In this document: positions 8,345-18,937 of the stretch, one piece after another
Layout of the letters: each line of letters opens with the position of its first letter
Position numbering within the stretch: the stretch's first letter is position 1
Translations under genes and position numbers: made by a program
The notes under the pieces: generated by a model
The model's database searches: none
Told to the model about the DNA's origin: nothing
Seen by the model: the letters and a program-made list of their open reading frames with translations, nothing else
Origin: Paenibacillus sp. RC334
GTDB lineage: Bacteria; Bacillota; Bacilli; Paenibacillales; Paenibacillaceae
Reading direction: 5' to 3'
Length of the DNA: 64,000 nucleotides
NCBI RefSeq assembly: GCF_030034735.1
Contig: NZ_CP125370.1
Location: 5,915,553-5,979,552, forward strand

Positions 8345-9094
8345 ATGAAGCAAATTTTGATCATTACAGACGGATGCTCTAATGTGGGTGTCAGCCCGGT
8401 CATGGCGGCGGCTCAGGCTTTACAGGAAGGCATTACGGTGAACGTAGCCGGAGTCATAGATTACGGGACGATTGGCGAGCTTGGAAGTACAGAGATTCAG
8501 GAAATCGCTAAAGCGGGAGGAGGTTTCAGCCAAATCGTAGGCACGAAGCAGTTGGCACAGACCATGCAGATGATGACCCGCAAAACAGTGGTTCAAACGA
8601 TTCAGCAGGCGGTTAATAGAGAGTTAACGCATATTTTGGGTGAGGGGGGCGCTCGACATATCGGTGAACTGCCGCCGGCCAAACGGGCCCAGGTGGTCGA
8701 GGTGATGGATGAACTGACTGAAACCAGCGCTTTGGAAATTGCTTTGCTCATTGATGCCAGTGCGAGCATGAAGCCCAAGCTGCCTGCTGTAGAAGACAGT
8801 ATTCGGGATTTGCTGCTCAGTTTACAGTCCAGAAGCGGGCCTAGCCGTATTTCTGTCTTTCATTTTCCTGGGGGACGGATGGGTGAAGATGCGGTAATGG
8901 ATATAGGTTGGACCTCTGAACTTAGCCAGGTTAAGTCGATATTTGGCCGTTTGCGGATGAAGGGGGCGACGCCAACAGGTCCAGCCATTTTACAAGTGAT
9001 TGATTATTACCGATATGTTACACTAGGGGAACAGAAAGATATGGAAGAATCCTATGGCAAAGGAGAAGGGATGCTCGGTGACTACGTCGTCTGA
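8345..9094 (+). CDS. yabS: VWA-domain protein (YabS-like)
   Basis: A 249-residue protein. The N-terminal part begins with an Asp-containing strand (ILIITDGCSNVG), and the second half carries a von Willebrand A MIDAS-type motif LLIDASASM (DxSxS). The family is of unknown function and occurs between spoIIE and the yabT kinase in Bacillales; its conservation there suggests a sporulation or kinase-linked role. The ATG at 8345 lies 10 bases after GGAGG. The 3' end overlaps the start of the kinase gene. Confidence 0.82.
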   Translation: MKQILIITDGCSNVGVSPVMAAAQALQEGITVNVAGVIDYGTIGELGSTEIQEIAKAGGGFSQIVGTKQLAQTMQMMTRKTVVQTIQQAVNRELTHILGEGGARHIGELPPAKRAQVVEVMDELTETSALEIALLIDASASMKPKLPAVEDSIRDLLLSLQSRSGPSRISVFHFPGGRMGEDAVMDIGWTSELSQVKSIFGRLRMKGATPTGPAILQVIDYYRYVTLGEQKDMEESYGKGEGMLGDYVV

Positions 9095-10019
9095 TCCCGT
9101 TCTTGCACCCGGAACGGTCATCAAGGGCAAGTGGAAGCGGAGCAGCTATGTCATTCAGCGTCTGCTGGGCCGTGGGGCGAACGGAACTGTATATTTGGTA
9201 AAAGAGGCACAGGCAGATCGACAATTTGCTCTGAAAATGGGGAAGAACACGCTTGATCTGCAATCGGAGATTAACGTGCTGACCACATTGCAGTCGCAGG
9301 GAACCCAATCCGCTCTCCAGCAAAACGGACATCCATCCTTTTTGTTCGAGGTGGACGATGTATCCTTGCGTAGCGGTGGGGAAATACCCTTTTATGTCAT
9401 GCGATACGTCAAGGGAGACCCGCTTCACCGTTTTGTGGCGCTCAAGGGAGCGGAATGGTATGGTGTGGCTGGAACTGGCATATTGAATCGTTTGGCTGAT
9501 CTGCATCAGGCAGGATGGGTATTTGGCGATTTGAAGCCTCAAAATATTTTGGTCAATGCCTATGGAGAAGCCGAGTTGATTGATTATGGCGGGGTGTCAC
9601 TTGCGGGACGGAGCGTCAAGCAATTTACAGAATGGTATGACAGGGGATTCTGGAATGCGGGCAGTCGAAATGCCGATTCTCAGTATGATCTGTTTGCCTT
9701 TGCCCTTCTGACTATTCATATATTGGAGGGCGAATCGTTAAAAGTAGCGGCGGGCAGGCTACCACAGCTGCGTAATACGGCGGAATTAACCATCATCATT
9801 CGTCGTAGCCGTGTATTACGACCCTATGCCGAATGGCTGATGGGTGCAGTGCGTGGAGAATATCCCGATACCCGTGTGGCGGCTCGTTCCTGGTCGCGTC
9901 TGGCTGCTGCGCATGTCAGGCAATCGTCCGTGAAAAGAGGAACTCCACGCTGGCTGGGATATGCTTTCACTCTCTCGCTTTTGCTGCTTGCCGGAGCGCT
10001 CTGGATTGCGCTAAGGTAG
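9078..10019 (+). CDS. yabT: Membrane-anchored Ser/Thr kinase YabT
   Basis: A Hanks-type kinase of about 313 residues. It shows a Gly-rich loop (GRGANGTVY), the ATP-binding Lys in FALKMG, a catalytic loop FGDLKPQNIL in which HRD has become FGD, and DYGG in place of DFG. One C-terminal transmembrane helix (LGYAFTLSLLLLAGALWIAL) anchors it. The B. subtilis orthologue is a DNA-activated kinase at the septum that phosphorylates RecA and other proteins during sporulation. The GTG at 9078 has GAAGGG upstream; an in-frame ATG at 9054 is also possible. Both starts lie inside the preceding VWA gene. Confidence 0.85.
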   Translation: MTTSSDPVLAPGTVIKGKWKRSSYVIQRLLGRGANGTVYLVKEAQADRQFALKMGKNTLDLQSEINVLTTLQSQGTQSALQQNGHPSFLFEVDDVSLRSGGEIPFYVMRYVKGDPLHRFVALKGAEWYGVAGTGILNRLADLHQAGWVFGDLKPQNILVNAYGEAELIDYGGVSLAGRSVKQFTEWYDRGFWNAGSRNADSQYDLFAFALLTIHILEGESLKVAAGRLPQLRNTAELTIIIRRSRVLRPYAEWLMGAVRGEYPDTRVAARSWSRLAAAHVRQSSVKRGTPRWLGYAFTLSLLLLAGALWIALR

Positions 10020-10084
10020 CGGCAGGACTTACATAAGATAACAGAGGATCATCATTTTTCGGTCGGCAGAAAAGAGGGTCGTGA

Positions 10085-11533
10085 ATGGGAACAACAAAAC
10101 CGACCGGTGTTGTACAGGAAGTGCTCGCCCTCGCGCGGGATCATTCGCTGTGGAGCCCCGGAGACCGCATTGTGGTTGCTGTATCCGGCGGGCCGGATTC
10201 GGTGGCCCTTTTGCACATTTTACATGAAATATCCGTTGTACATATGTCTTTGCAGTTGATCTGTGCTCACGTCCATCATGGCTTCAGACCGGAGGAATCG
10301 GATGCGGAGGCTGAAGAGGTACGTCACATGGCCCTGAAACTTGAGGTTCCGTTTGAAATGATTCGCGTTGATGTGCCCGCTTATATGAAGGAGAGCGGCA
10401 AGGGACCGCAGGAAGCGGCTCGCGAGCTGCGCTATACCTTTTTGCATGATACGGCTGCAAAGTGGGCGGCACAGCATATTGCGATGGCTCATCATGGGGA
10501 TGATCAGGCCGAAACCGTTCTTCTGCACTTGCTGCGCGGTAGTGGCCCGGCGGGTTTGGCGGGTATGCGGCTGACACGCAAGGAAAAAAATGTGCAACTC
10601 ATTCGCCCGTTGCTTCGTATGTACAAGGCTGACCTGATCGAGTTCTGCAAGTATCATGACCTTTCCTATGTAACGGATAGCAGTAATTTATCATCGAAAT
10701 ACCGCCGCAACTCCATTCGTATGGATGTGCTTCCTTTTTTGGGGCAATATAATGAGCAACTGACACCTTCTCTAAATAGGCTGGCTGAAACCATGGCTGA
10801 CGAAAATGATTTTATGGAGGCATCCACGCTGGCGGTATATGAGGAATTGGTGCACATAGATAACAGCAGGTATATGTTTTCCATCGCTTCCTATCGTAAG
10901 CTATCCGTTGCTTTACAACGGAGGTTGATTAAACTAATATTAAATTATCTGCCTTCGGACAGTGAAAATTTAGATTTTCGTAAAATTGAGACCGTTCGAC
11001 TGAGGCTTCTCCAGGAACGACCATCCACGTGGAGTCTGGACTTGGGCGGCGGTGCAGTTGGAGTCCGCGAATATGACCAAGCGGTTTTGTTTGACCGTAC
11101 GCAAGGCGTTATGGGCGAATGGTGCTATGGACTGGACGTATTGCCTATTTCCGGTGAGCTTGAATTGCCTGAGGCGGGGGGGATACTTCGGTGGCGAAGA
11201 ACTTCTTATCCGGTTGGACAAAATCCGGCGAATGAGGAGGAAGCATGCTTCGACGCAGATGAATTGGTTCTGCCGTTGACAGTACGCTCGCGATTACCTG
11301 GAGATACCATGTATGTAATGGGATTAAACGGAAGAAAAAAGGTTAAAGATATTTTCATTGATGAAAAAATACCTCCTTCGCTGCGTCCCGTTATTCCCGT
11401 CGTCTGCGACCGTTCCGGGGCTATTCTCTGGATTCCGGGCGTGCGGCGTTCTGTACATGCCGCGGTGCAAAAGCACACGTCTTCGGTTATATACATGTCA
11501 TGGCAAAGACAGGAGAGTCCAGGGCATCGGTAA
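10085..11533 (+). CDS. tilS: tRNA(Ile)-lysidine synthetase
   Basis: 482 residues with the N-type ATP pyrophosphatase P-loop SGGPDS at residues 34-39, the HHGFRPEESD motif, AHHGDDQAETVLLHLLRGSG, and the C-terminal TilS substrate-binding domain. TilS attaches lysine to C34 of tRNA-Ile(CAU) so that it reads AUA; it is essential. Position between the kinase and hpt is standard for the family. Confidence 0.97.
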   Translation: MGTTKPTGVVQEVLALARDHSLWSPGDRIVVAVSGGPDSVALLHILHEISVVHMSLQLICAHVHHGFRPEESDAEAEEVRHMALKLEVPFEMIRVDVPAYMKESGKGPQEAARELRYTFLHDTAAKWAAQHIAMAHHGDDQAETVLLHLLRGSGPAGLAGMRLTRKEKNVQLIRPLLRMYKADLIEFCKYHDLSYVTDSSNLSSKYRRNSIRMDVLPFLGQYNEQLTPSLNRLAETMADENDFMEASTLAVYEELVHIDNSRYMFSIASYRKLSVALQRRLIKLILNYLPSDSENLDFRKIETVRLRLLQERPSTWSLDLGGGAVGVREYDQAVLFDRTQGVMGEWCYGLDVLPISGELELPEAGGILRWRRTSYPVGQNPANEEEACFDADELVLPLTVRSRLPGDTMYVMGLNGRKKVKDIFIDEKIPPSLRPVIPVVCDRSGAILWIPGVRRSVHAAVQKHTSSVIYMSWQRQESPGHR

Positions 11534-11580
11534 TTGCGCAGGAACGGCTTTCATAGTATAAACTTAGGAGGTTTACACCG

Positions 11581-12120
11581 TTGCAAAATGATATTCAGGA
11601 AGTATTGATCAGCGAAGAAGAAATTCAGAGTAAAATCAAGGAATTGGGTGCACAGCTCAGCGTGCAATACGAAGGAAAGAATCCGTTGGTGATCTGCGTG
11701 CTGAAGGGTGCGTTTATCTTTATGGCGGATTTGGTTAAAGCTATTACAGTACCACTTGAGCTTGATTTCATGGCTGTATCCAGTTATGGTGTGTCCACCA
11801 AGTCATCAGGCGTCGTTAAAATTATTAAGGATTTGGACGCTTCGGTTGAAGGACGCGACGTTCTGATCGTCGAAGATATTATCGACAGTGGCCTGACGTT
11901 GACTCATTTGATTGAATTGCTTAAGAACCGTAATGCCAATTCGGTATGTGTCGTAACCCTGTTTGACAAACCTGCCCGCCGGACGGTTAATCTTGAAGCT
12001 GATTATACCGGATTTACTCTTCCGGATGCGTTTGTTGTGGGTTATGGTCTGGATTATGCCGAGCACTACCGGAACCTCCCATACATAGGGATTTTGAAGC
12101 CGGAAATCTACACCAGCTAA
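11581..12120 (+). CDS. hpt: Hypoxanthine phosphoribosyltransferase
   Basis: 179 residues with the PRPP-binding loop [14 protein letters not shown] and the family ending [18 protein letters not shown]. It salvages hypoxanthine (and guanine) to nucleotides. Translation starts at TTG, supported by AGGAGG about 9 bases upstream and by family length. tilS-hpt-ftsH is a conserved cluster in Firmicutes. Confidence 0.97.
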   Translation: MQNDIQEVLISEEEIQSKIKELGAQLSVQYEGKNPLVICVLKGAFIFMADLVKAITVPLELDFMAVSSYGVSTKSSGVVKIIKDLDASVEGRDVLIVEDIIDSGLTLTHLIELLKNRNANSVCVVTLFDKPARRTVNLEADYTGFTLPDAFVVGYGLDYAEHYRNLPYIGILKPEIYTS

Positions 12121-12158
12121 TCTCAGCCTCCAGTCCTAGGACTAAATAGCGTCCTTTG

Positions 12159-12188
12159 TTGAGAAGGGCTTATAGGCTATGGTAAAAT
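12159..12188 (+). promoter_or_regulatory. Candidate sigma-A promoter for ftsH
   Basis: TTGAGA (12159-12164), an 18-base spacer and TAAAAT (12183-12188), 30 bases before the ftsH ATG. Confidence 0.55.
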
Positions 12189-12217
12189 AACTTAAGTGTT
12201 TCGAGAGGAGGTAGGGG

Positions 12218-14260
12218 ATGAATCGGTTCATCCGGAATTCTGGTTTTTATTTGATTCTTTTTTTAGTTGTGGTGGGTATCGTTCAGTTTGTCAGCAACAG
12301 TAACGAAGCCTCCGATCTCCCTAGATATGACCAATTACGGCAAGAGGTTAAAGCAAATAATATCTCTAAAGTAACGGTCCAATTTGACGGTTACGCCTAT
12401 CTTGTAACCGGTGCATATAAGAAGCAGCCGGCTAATGCCAAATCCACCAATTTTTCTGTGTATGTTCCGCCAACGGACTCTGCTTTAACCGAACTGGTTA
12501 ATGCTAGTGAAACGAACGGATTTGAATACGTACAGAAGAAAATGGAAGGCGAAAGCATTTGGCTGACGTTCTTGACTTCTATTGTTCCTTTGGTGATCAT
12601 GTTCCTGTTGTTCTTCTTCCTGTTTAATCAGGCGCAGGGCGGTGGCGGCAAAGTTATGAACTTCGGTAAGAGCAAAGCCCGTCTTTATAACGAAGAGAAG
12701 AAGAAAGTCACCTTCGAAGACGTGGCAGGGGCCGACGAAGAGAAGCAAGAGCTTGTTGAAGTCGTAGAATTCTTGAAGGATCCGCGTAAGTTCGCAGCTG
12801 TGGGCGCCCGTATTCCAAAGGGTGTTCTGTTAGTGGGCCCTCCGGGTACTGGTAAAACACTCTTGGCGAGAGCTGTTGCAGGCGAAGCTGGAGTACCTTT
12901 TTTCAGCATCTCGGGTTCTGATTTTGTAGAAATGTTCGTCGGTGTCGGCGCTTCCCGTGTACGGGATTTGTTCGAAAACGCGAAAAAGAACGCACCATGT
13001 ATCATTTTCATTGATGAAATTGATGCTGTCGGACGTCAACGTGGCGCTGGATTGGGTGGCGGACATGATGAACGTGAGCAGACGCTTAACCAATTGCTCG
13101 TTGAGATGGATGGATTCGGAGCGAACGAAGGTATTATCATCGTAGCTGCAACGAACCGTCCGGATATTCTGGATCCGGCATTGCTTCGTCCGGGACGTTT
13201 TGACCGTCAAATTACAGTTGATCGCCCAGACGTTAAAGGTCGCGAAGCTGTGTTGTTTGTACATGCACGCAACAAGCCATTAACTAAAGATGTTAAAATG
13301 GATGTTATTGCGAAGCGTACAACAGGCTTTACAGGCGCTGATTTGGAAAACCTGTTGAACGAAGCTGCGTTGTTGGCAGCCCGTCGTGACCGTAAAGATA
13401 TTTCGATGCGAGAAGTGGATGAAGCGATCGACCGTGTTATCGTAGGTACAGAAAAACGCAGCCGCGTAATCAGTGACCGCGAGAAACGGATTGTAGCTTA
13501 TCACGAAGCAGGCCACACGATTATCGGCTTCTTCCTGGAAAATGCCGACATGGTTCACAAGGTAACGATTATTCCACGTGGACGCGCAGGCGGATATGTC
13601 ATCATGCTTCCGAAGGAAGATCGCATGCTGACAACCAAGCAGGAATTACTGGACAAAATCACTGGTTTGCTGGGTGGACGCGTATCCGAGGAACTGTTTA
13701 TTGGTGAAATCGGAACAGGTGCCTATAGTGACTTCCAACAAGCAACAAGCATCGCACGCAGCATGATCGTGGAATACGGTATGAGTGAGAAGCTCGGTCC
13801 AATGCAGTTCGGCACTTCGCAAGGCCAGGTATTCCTTGGACGGGATATCGGTCATGAGCAGAACTACAGTGATCAGATCGCTTATCAGATTGACCAGGAG
13901 ATGAACCGTTTCATCACCGAGTCTTATGAGCGTGCCAGAGAACTCCTGACCAAGTATTCCAAAGAGGTTCATTTGATCGCCCAAACCTTGCTGGTAGAAG
14001 AAACTCTGGAACTTGAGCAAATTAAACGTTTGATCGAGACAGGTTCTTTGGACGGTAGCACGAATGAGGGAGAAGGAACACCACCGGAAAATGGTGAGCC
14101 TGTGATCGACAACATCGGAGACGTTCGTGTACGTATTCAAGGCAAGGATGACGAGCCAAAGAATACAACGGATCAACCGAATGATATTCCTAATCTGCAA
14201 AAGCCAGAGGACGGTAATAATTCGGGCAACTCTGGTGGCACTCCACCGACAACAACCTGA
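12218..14260 (+). CDS. ftsH: ATP-dependent zinc metalloprotease FtsH
   Basis: 680 residues: an N-terminal transmembrane helix, an extracellular loop, a second helix (residues 108-137), an AAA+ ATPase with Walker A GPPGTGKT and Walker B IIFIDEID, the second region of homology ending in GRFDR, and the M41 protease with zinc site HEAGH. FtsH degrades damaged or regulatory membrane and cytosolic proteins as a hexamer. The last 75 residues are low-complexity, rich in Gly, Asn, Pro and Thr. AGGAGG precedes the ATG, and a strong terminator follows. Confidence 0.98.
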   Translation: MNRFIRNSGFYLILFLVVVGIVQFVSNSNEASDLPRYDQLRQEVKANNISKVTVQFDGYAYLVTGAYKKQPANAKSTNFSVYVPPTDSALTELVNASETNGFEYVQKKMEGESIWLTFLTSIVPLVIMFLLFFFLFNQAQGGGGKVMNFGKSKARLYNEEKKKVTFEDVAGADEEKQELVEVVEFLKDPRKFAAVGARIPKGVLLVGPPGTGKTLLARAVAGEAGVPFFSISGSDFVEMFVGVGASRVRDLFENAKKNAPCIIFIDEIDAVGRQRGAGLGGGHDEREQTLNQLLVEMDGFGANEGIIIVAATNRPDILDPALLRPGRFDRQITVDRPDVKGREAVLFVHARNKPLTKDVKMDVIAKRTTGFTGADLENLLNEAALLAARRDRKDISMREVDEAIDRVIVGTEKRSRVISDREKRIVAYHEAGHTIIGFFLENADMVHKVTIIPRGRAGGYVIMLPKEDRMLTTKQELLDKITGLLGGRVSEELFIGEIGTGAYSDFQQATSIARSMIVEYGMSEKLGPMQFGTSQGQVFLGRDIGHEQNYSDQIAYQIDQEMNRFITESYERARELLTKYSKEVHLIAQTLLVEETLELEQIKRLIETGSLDGSTNEGEGTPPENGEPVIDNIGDVRVRIQGKDDEPKNTTDQPNDIPNLQKPEDGNNSGNSGGTPPTTT

Positions 14261-14293
14261 TCATCGGGTTGACAGTTGAATAAGCGTAGATGA

Positions 14294-14336
14294 AAGCTCC
14301 GGGGAACCAGTAACGATTGGTTTTCCGGAGCTTTTT
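14294..14336 (+). terminator. Terminator after ftsH
   Basis: AGCTCCGG...AACCA pairs with TGGTT...CCGGAGCT around a 9-base loop, with TTTTT at the 3' side. Confidence 0.92.
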
Positions 14337-14539
14337 AAATACTGGAGAAATAGCTGAGGCGATTTGACAGACGAAGGAACGTTGTGTACATTTATTGTTA
14401 AATAAACGGCTGTTCGTGTTCTTAGCTTATACAAGCTGTCAGCCGCTGTAACCGACTTTCAATCCTTTTGAACATATACCTTGAGCGCATACTGTACAAC
14501 CTATGGTGTGCGCTATTCTTCTGTGAAACAGGTGAAGGC

Positions 14540-16153
14540 ATGATTCCAAGATATCTGGTTGATTTTGATGTAGCGGAATTACCCAAATTCGAAGCCGACG
14601 TGATGATTATCGGCTCCGGCATTGCGGGCTTATATACGGCCATTAAGGCTGCGGAGAATCGGCGGGTGTTGCTAATTACCAAGAAGGCATTGTTGGAAAG
14701 CAACACCAAGTATGCGCAAGGCGGCATCGCCGCTGTCACTTCGGCTGAGGATGCACCAGCTTATCATATTCAAGATACTCTGATTGCAGGTGCAGGTTTG
14801 TGTGAACCTGAAGCGGTCAGGGCTCTTGTTCATGAGGGTCCAAGCGGTGTACAGGAATTAATACGTTTAGGAACGGCTTTTGACCGGGAGAATGGCGAAT
14901 TTGCGCTGACACAGGAAGGCGCACATAGCCATCGGCGCATCTTGCATGCAAATGGGGATGCCACTGGGTATGAAATTGTTCGTGCATTGTCAGAGAAGGT
15001 CGCTGATCATCCCGCTATCGAGGTATGGAACGAGCATATGGTGATCGACCTGCTGACCGAGCATGGCGAGTGCATCGGCGCTCTGGTTCAAAAGCCGAAT
15101 GGCGAACGATTATATGTCACTGCGAATGCAACGATTTTATGCTCCGGGGGCGGCGGACAATTATATCGATACACGACCAATCCCGATATCGCGACCGGGG
15201 ACGGGGTTGCTATGGCATATCGCGCTGGCGCAGCTGTGCGGGATATGGAATTTATACAGTTTCATCCGACAGCTTTGTGTCATCCGGGTGCTCCAAGATT
15301 CCTGATTTCCGAAGCCGTGCGGGGCGAGGGGGCAGTGCTGCGCAATATTCATGGAGAGCGATTCATGGAGCAGTATGATTCCCGACAGGAACTGGCACCA
15401 AGGGATATTGTAGCTCGTGCCATCGTTCATGAGATGGAACATACCCAGGCTGCGTTTGTATATCTGGATATTACACATGAGCCTTCTGAACGGATCAAGC
15501 AACGGTTTCCAACCATTTATCGAACATGTCTGTCCTTTGATCTCGATATAACGACGGACTGGATTCCTATAGCGCCCGCTGCGCATTATATGATGGGCGG
15601 CATCCAGACCAATTTGCATGGAGAAAGCACCCTTGCACGCCTGTTCGCTTGTGGTGAGGTGTCTTCGACGGGTGTACACGGGGCTAATCGGTTGGCGAGT
15701 AATTCGTTATCTGAGGCGGTCGTATTTGGCAGCAGGATTGTCGAGCGGTTACATTCTTTACCGCCGCTGGCTGGTCATACGCTGATATCCTACAACGACA
15801 ACCGCGTGGACTCTCTTGCTTCGTCTATCATGGAGCAGCAGCTTAAGCTGCAAGAAACAATGGTTCATTATGTCGGAGTCCGTCGGAATGGGGAGGGGCT
15901 GCAAGCAGCACTGGATCAGCTACGGGGGCAGATGTCCGTTTTGAGCGCTGTCCTGACCAGTCGGGAAGAGATTGAGTTTGCCAATTTGCTCACCTGTAGT
16001 TTGCTGGTCACGGATGGGGCGTTGCTGCGTGAGGAAAGCAGGGGAGCACATTACCGTGACGATTTTCCTACAGCAGACGATGGCGTATGGCGCAAGCATG
16101 TCCAGCAGCGACGTGAGCAAGGGATAACGGAGGAGTGCGTTCATGACATCTAA
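14540..16153 (+). CDS. nadB: L-aspartate oxidase
   Basis: 537 residues. The FAD-binding motif IGSGIAGLYTA is near residue 28, followed by SNTKYAQGGIAAV, the HSHRRILHA active-site region and the family C-terminal helical domain. It oxidises aspartate to iminoaspartate, the first step of de novo NAD synthesis. The ATG at 14540 gives the normal N-terminus; the upstream in-frame extension to 14468 has no matching family sequence. Its stop overlaps nadC by 11 bases. nadA, the partner quinolinate synthase, is not in the window. Confidence 0.96.
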   Translation: MIPRYLVDFDVAELPKFEADVMIIGSGIAGLYTAIKAAENRRVLLITKKALLESNTKYAQGGIAAVTSAEDAPAYHIQDTLIAGAGLCEPEAVRALVHEGPSGVQELIRLGTAFDRENGEFALTQEGAHSHRRILHANGDATGYEIVRALSEKVADHPAIEVWNEHMVIDLLTEHGECIGALVQKPNGERLYVTANATILCSGGGGQLYRYTTNPDIATGDGVAMAYRAGAAVRDMEFIQFHPTALCHPGAPRFLISEAVRGEGAVLRNIHGERFMEQYDSRQELAPRDIVARAIVHEMEHTQAAFVYLDITHEPSERIKQRFPTIYRTCLSFDLDITTDWIPIAPAAHYMMGGIQTNLHGESTLARLFACGEVSSTGVHGANRLASNSLSEAVVFGSRIVERLHSLPPLAGHTLISYNDNRVDSLASSIMEQQLKLQETMVHYVGVRRNGEGLQAALDQLRGQMSVLSAVLTSREEIEFANLLTCSLLVTDGALLREESRGAHYRDDFPTADDGVWRKHVQQRREQGITEECVHDI

Positions 16154-17033
16154 CAGCGAGCATTACGGAGAGTTTAGCGGGTATCAGGAAGAACTGACAG
16201 CACAAATTCGCAGCTGGCTGCGAGAAGATACAGGATCGGGCGATGTGACCACGCGCTGGACCATCGAGCCGAATCATCAATCCAAAGCGGTAATCCATGC
16301 CAAGGAATCCGGTGTTGCTGCGGGCTTGCCTGTGGCAGAACTCGTATTTCGGGTCGTAGACCCCTCGCTGTCCTTCACTCCACTGGTGACCGATGGGCAA
16401 TGGATCGAGCAGGGGACCGTTCTGGCAGAAGTGACAGGGAGTACCCATGCGATTCTGACTGGAGAACGTTTGGCTCTAAACTTGATTCAGCGGATGTCCG
16501 GCATTGCGACGCGAACAAAATCTTTTGTCGACCAGCTCCACGGACTTTCGACGCGCTTGGTGGATACACGGAAAACAACACCAGGGCATCGGCTGCTTGA
16601 AAAATACGCTGTTCGTGTGGGTGGCGGTTCCAATCATCGGTTTGGCTTGTACGATGCCGTTATGATAAAGGATAATCATATCAAGGGTGCCGGTGGGATT
16701 ATGCAGGCAGTGACCCGGGCACGTACTCATATTCCGCATACGATGACGATTGAAGTAGAGACGGAAAATATGGAACAAGTTCAGGAAGCGCTGAATGCCG
16801 GAGCGGATATTATTATGCTGGATAACATGTCCGTTCAGGAGATGAAGGAAGCAGTTCGTTTTATTCGGGAACAGGCTCCACATGTCAAAACGGAAGCTTC
16901 AGGCAATGTATCGCTGGAAACGGTGCGTGCGATGGCTGAGAGCGGCGTAGATGTGATTTCTGTAGGCAGGCTGACTTACTCTTTTCATAATCTGGATATC
17001 AGCCTTGACCTTAACGCAAAGAAAGATAGGTGA
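16143..17033 (+). CDS. nadC: Nicotinate-nucleotide pyrophosphorylase (carboxylating)
   Basis: 296 residues of the quinolinate phosphoribosyltransferase family: GDVTTRW near the N-terminus, TRKTTPGHRLLEKYAVRVGG, MIKDNHI, and ASGNVSLETVRAMAESGVDVISVG at the end. It converts quinolinate plus PRPP to nicotinate mononucleotide. GGAGGAG precedes the ATG. nadB, nadC and coaX appear to be one transcript. Confidence 0.97.
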   Translation: MTSNSEHYGEFSGYQEELTAQIRSWLREDTGSGDVTTRWTIEPNHQSKAVIHAKESGVAAGLPVAELVFRVVDPSLSFTPLVTDGQWIEQGTVLAEVTGSTHAILTGERLALNLIQRMSGIATRTKSFVDQLHGLSTRLVDTRKTTPGHRLLEKYAVRVGGGSNHRFGLYDAVMIKDNHIKGAGGIMQAVTRARTHIPHTMTIEVETENMEQVQEALNAGADIIMLDNMSVQEMKEAVRFIREQAPHVKTEASGNVSLETVRAMAESGVDVISVGRLTYSFHNLDISLDLNAKKDR

Positions 17034-17039
17034 CACCGA

Positions 17040-17807
17040 TTGATTCTTGTAGTGGATGTGGGCAATACCAATATTGTGCTGGGGATGTATCAGGGGCGCG
17101 AGCTGCTGCATCATTACCGGATTAGCACCTCCAGACAGGCAACCGCAGATGAATACGGCGTGCTCATACATAATCTTTTTAGTATGGGCGGTGTATTTAA
17201 GGATGATATTGAAGGGGTCATTATCTCCTCAGTCGTTCCACCGCTGGTTCATGTATTGGAGGAAATGTGCGACAAATACATAGGCAGAACGCCCCTAATT
17301 GTCGGACCGGGAATCAAGACCGGTCTTAATCTGCGTTATGAAAATCCGCGTGAAGTAGGGGCTGACCGGATCGTGAACGCCGTTGCTGCTGTCGAGCGGT
17401 ATGGCGGTCCTCTGGTTGTGGTGGATTTTGGAACAGCGACGACGTTTGATTGTATTGATGACAAGGGAAACTACTTGGGTGGAGTCATTGTGCCAGGTAT
17501 CGGGATATCGACGGAGGCGCTGTATCAACGAGCTTCCAAGCTGCCTCGCATTGAGCTGGAAAAACCCAAGAAGGTCATCGGCCGCAATACGGTTCATGCT
17601 ATGCAAGCGGGGATCATTTTTGGTTATGCAGGGCAAGTGGACGGTATTGTGGAGCGCATCAAGGAGGAAATGCAGGCAGAGCCTACGGTTATTGCTACCG
17701 GGGGTCTTGCCGAGTTAATTGCCTCGGAGACACGGAGCATTCAGAAAGTGTTGCCGATGTTGACGCTGGAAGGCTTGCGTATCATTTACCAACGTAACGC
17801 TGAATAA
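17040..17807 (+). CDS. coaX: Type III pantothenate kinase
   Basis: 255 residues starting (TTG) with the ASKHA phosphate-1 motif [13 protein letters not shown], then [11 protein letters not shown] and [10 protein letters not shown]. CoaX makes 4'-phosphopantothenate, the first step of CoA synthesis, and needs a monovalent cation. The TTG start 6 bases after nadC is the only one that keeps the conserved N-terminal strand. A terminator-like hairpin follows. Confidence 0.96.
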   Translation: MILVVDVGNTNIVLGMYQGRELLHHYRISTSRQATADEYGVLIHNLFSMGGVFKDDIEGVIISSVVPPLVHVLEEMCDKYIGRTPLIVGPGIKTGLNLRYENPREVGADRIVNAVAAVERYGGPLVVVDFGTATTFDCIDDKGNYLGGVIVPGIGISTEALYQRASKLPRIELEKPKKVIGRNTVHAMQAGIIFGYAGQVDGIVERIKEEMQAEPTVIATGGLAELIASETRSIQKVLPMLTLEGLRIIYQRNAE

Positions 17808-17822
17808 AAAATGGATATAAGC

Positions 17823-17874
17823 TGCCGCCGAGGCCAGCCGGAGATGAAACCGGTTTGGATTGGCGGCGTTTTTC
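17823..17874 (+). terminator. Terminator after coaX
   Basis: GCCGCC...CCAGCCGG pairs imperfectly with CCGGTTTGG...GGCGGC around an 8-base loop and runs into TTTTT. Confidence 0.75.
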
Positions 17875-18032
17875 GTCTATACTGAAATATGTTACGTTTT
17901 TGAACGATTCGCGTGATCTGTCGATGCAGGTTGTTTATATAGCAGGAATCATGCTTTAGTTATGCGGAAAAAAACATACACTAACGAAAATAACATCATA
18001 TAGCTGCTCTGAGCATAGGGGAGGAAATCAAT

Positions 18033-18917
18033 TTGGAAAAGAAACAGGATCGACTTATTCGTGGTACAGCTATGGATGGAAGGGTCAGAGCCTTTGCGGT
18101 CCGGACAACAGAACTGGTGGAGGAACTGCGGAGAAGACATGATACGTATCCTACCGCCACCGCTGCTTTGGGACGAACACTTACAGCGGGTGCCATTATG
18201 GGCTCTATGTTAAAAGGTAAGGAGCGACTGACCGTTCAAGTTAAAGGTGACGGTCCAATCGGACAAATCGTCGTTGATGCCAACGCTGTAGGTGAGGTGC
18301 GGGGCTATGTGTCCGAGCCGCATGTGCATTTGCCGAGCAACAGTATGGGCAAACTGGATGTAGCAGGTGCTGTCGGAACAGAGGGCTTTATTCATATCAT
18401 CAAGGATTTGGGATTAAAAGAACCGTATCGTGGCAGTACCCCGATTATTTCCGGCGAGCTGGGTGAGGACTTCACCTATTATTTTGCTAAATCGGAGCAG
18501 ACACCTTCGGCGGTGGGCTTGGGCGTGCTGGTGGATACCGATAACTCGGTTATCGTGGCGGGCGGATTTATTATTCAATTGCTTCCGGGCTTGGATGATG
18601 ATGAGATTACGGCCATCGAAAATGCAGTCGGCTCCATTCCGCCAGTTACAGCTCTGTTGGATCAGGGCTTGGAGCTTGATGAAATGCTGCGCTGGATGCT
18701 GCCGGACGTTCGGATTCTCGACGAAATGGATATTCATTTTCAATGTGAATGCTCGCGAGAGCGTGTGGAAAAAACATTAATCAGCTTGGGAGAAAGCGAA
18801 TTGGAGCAGCTGATTGAGGAAGAGGGACAGGCCGAGGTCGTGTGCCACTTCTGTAATGAGGCTTATCAGTTTAATAAAGACGAATTGCAAAATCTGTTAG
18901 ATCAAGCCAAAGCCTAA
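18033..18917 (+). CDS. hslO: Redox-regulated chaperone Hsp33
   Basis: 294 residues. The C-terminal zinc/redox switch is intact: CEC in FQCECSRERV and CHFC in VVCHFCNEAY. Hsp33 is inactive when its four Cys bind zinc and becomes a holdase on oxidative unfolding. The gene begins with TTG, 6 bases after GGGGAGGA. It precedes a PrsA-like foldase and cysK, as in B. subtilis. Confidence 0.96.
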   Translation: MEKKQDRLIRGTAMDGRVRAFAVRTTELVEELRRRHDTYPTATAALGRTLTAGAIMGSMLKGKERLTVQVKGDGPIGQIVVDANAVGEVRGYVSEPHVHLPSNSMGKLDVAGAVGTEGFIHIIKDLGLKEPYRGSTPIISGELGEDFTYYFAKSEQTPSAVGLGVLVDTDNSVIVAGGFIIQLLPGLDDDEITAIENAVGSIPPVTALLDQGLELDEMLRWMLPDVRILDEMDIHFQCECSRERVEKTLISLGESELEQLIEEEGQAEVVCHFCNEAYQFNKDELQNLLDQAKA

Positions 18918-18937
18918 CCGGATGGGCGGTGCGAGCG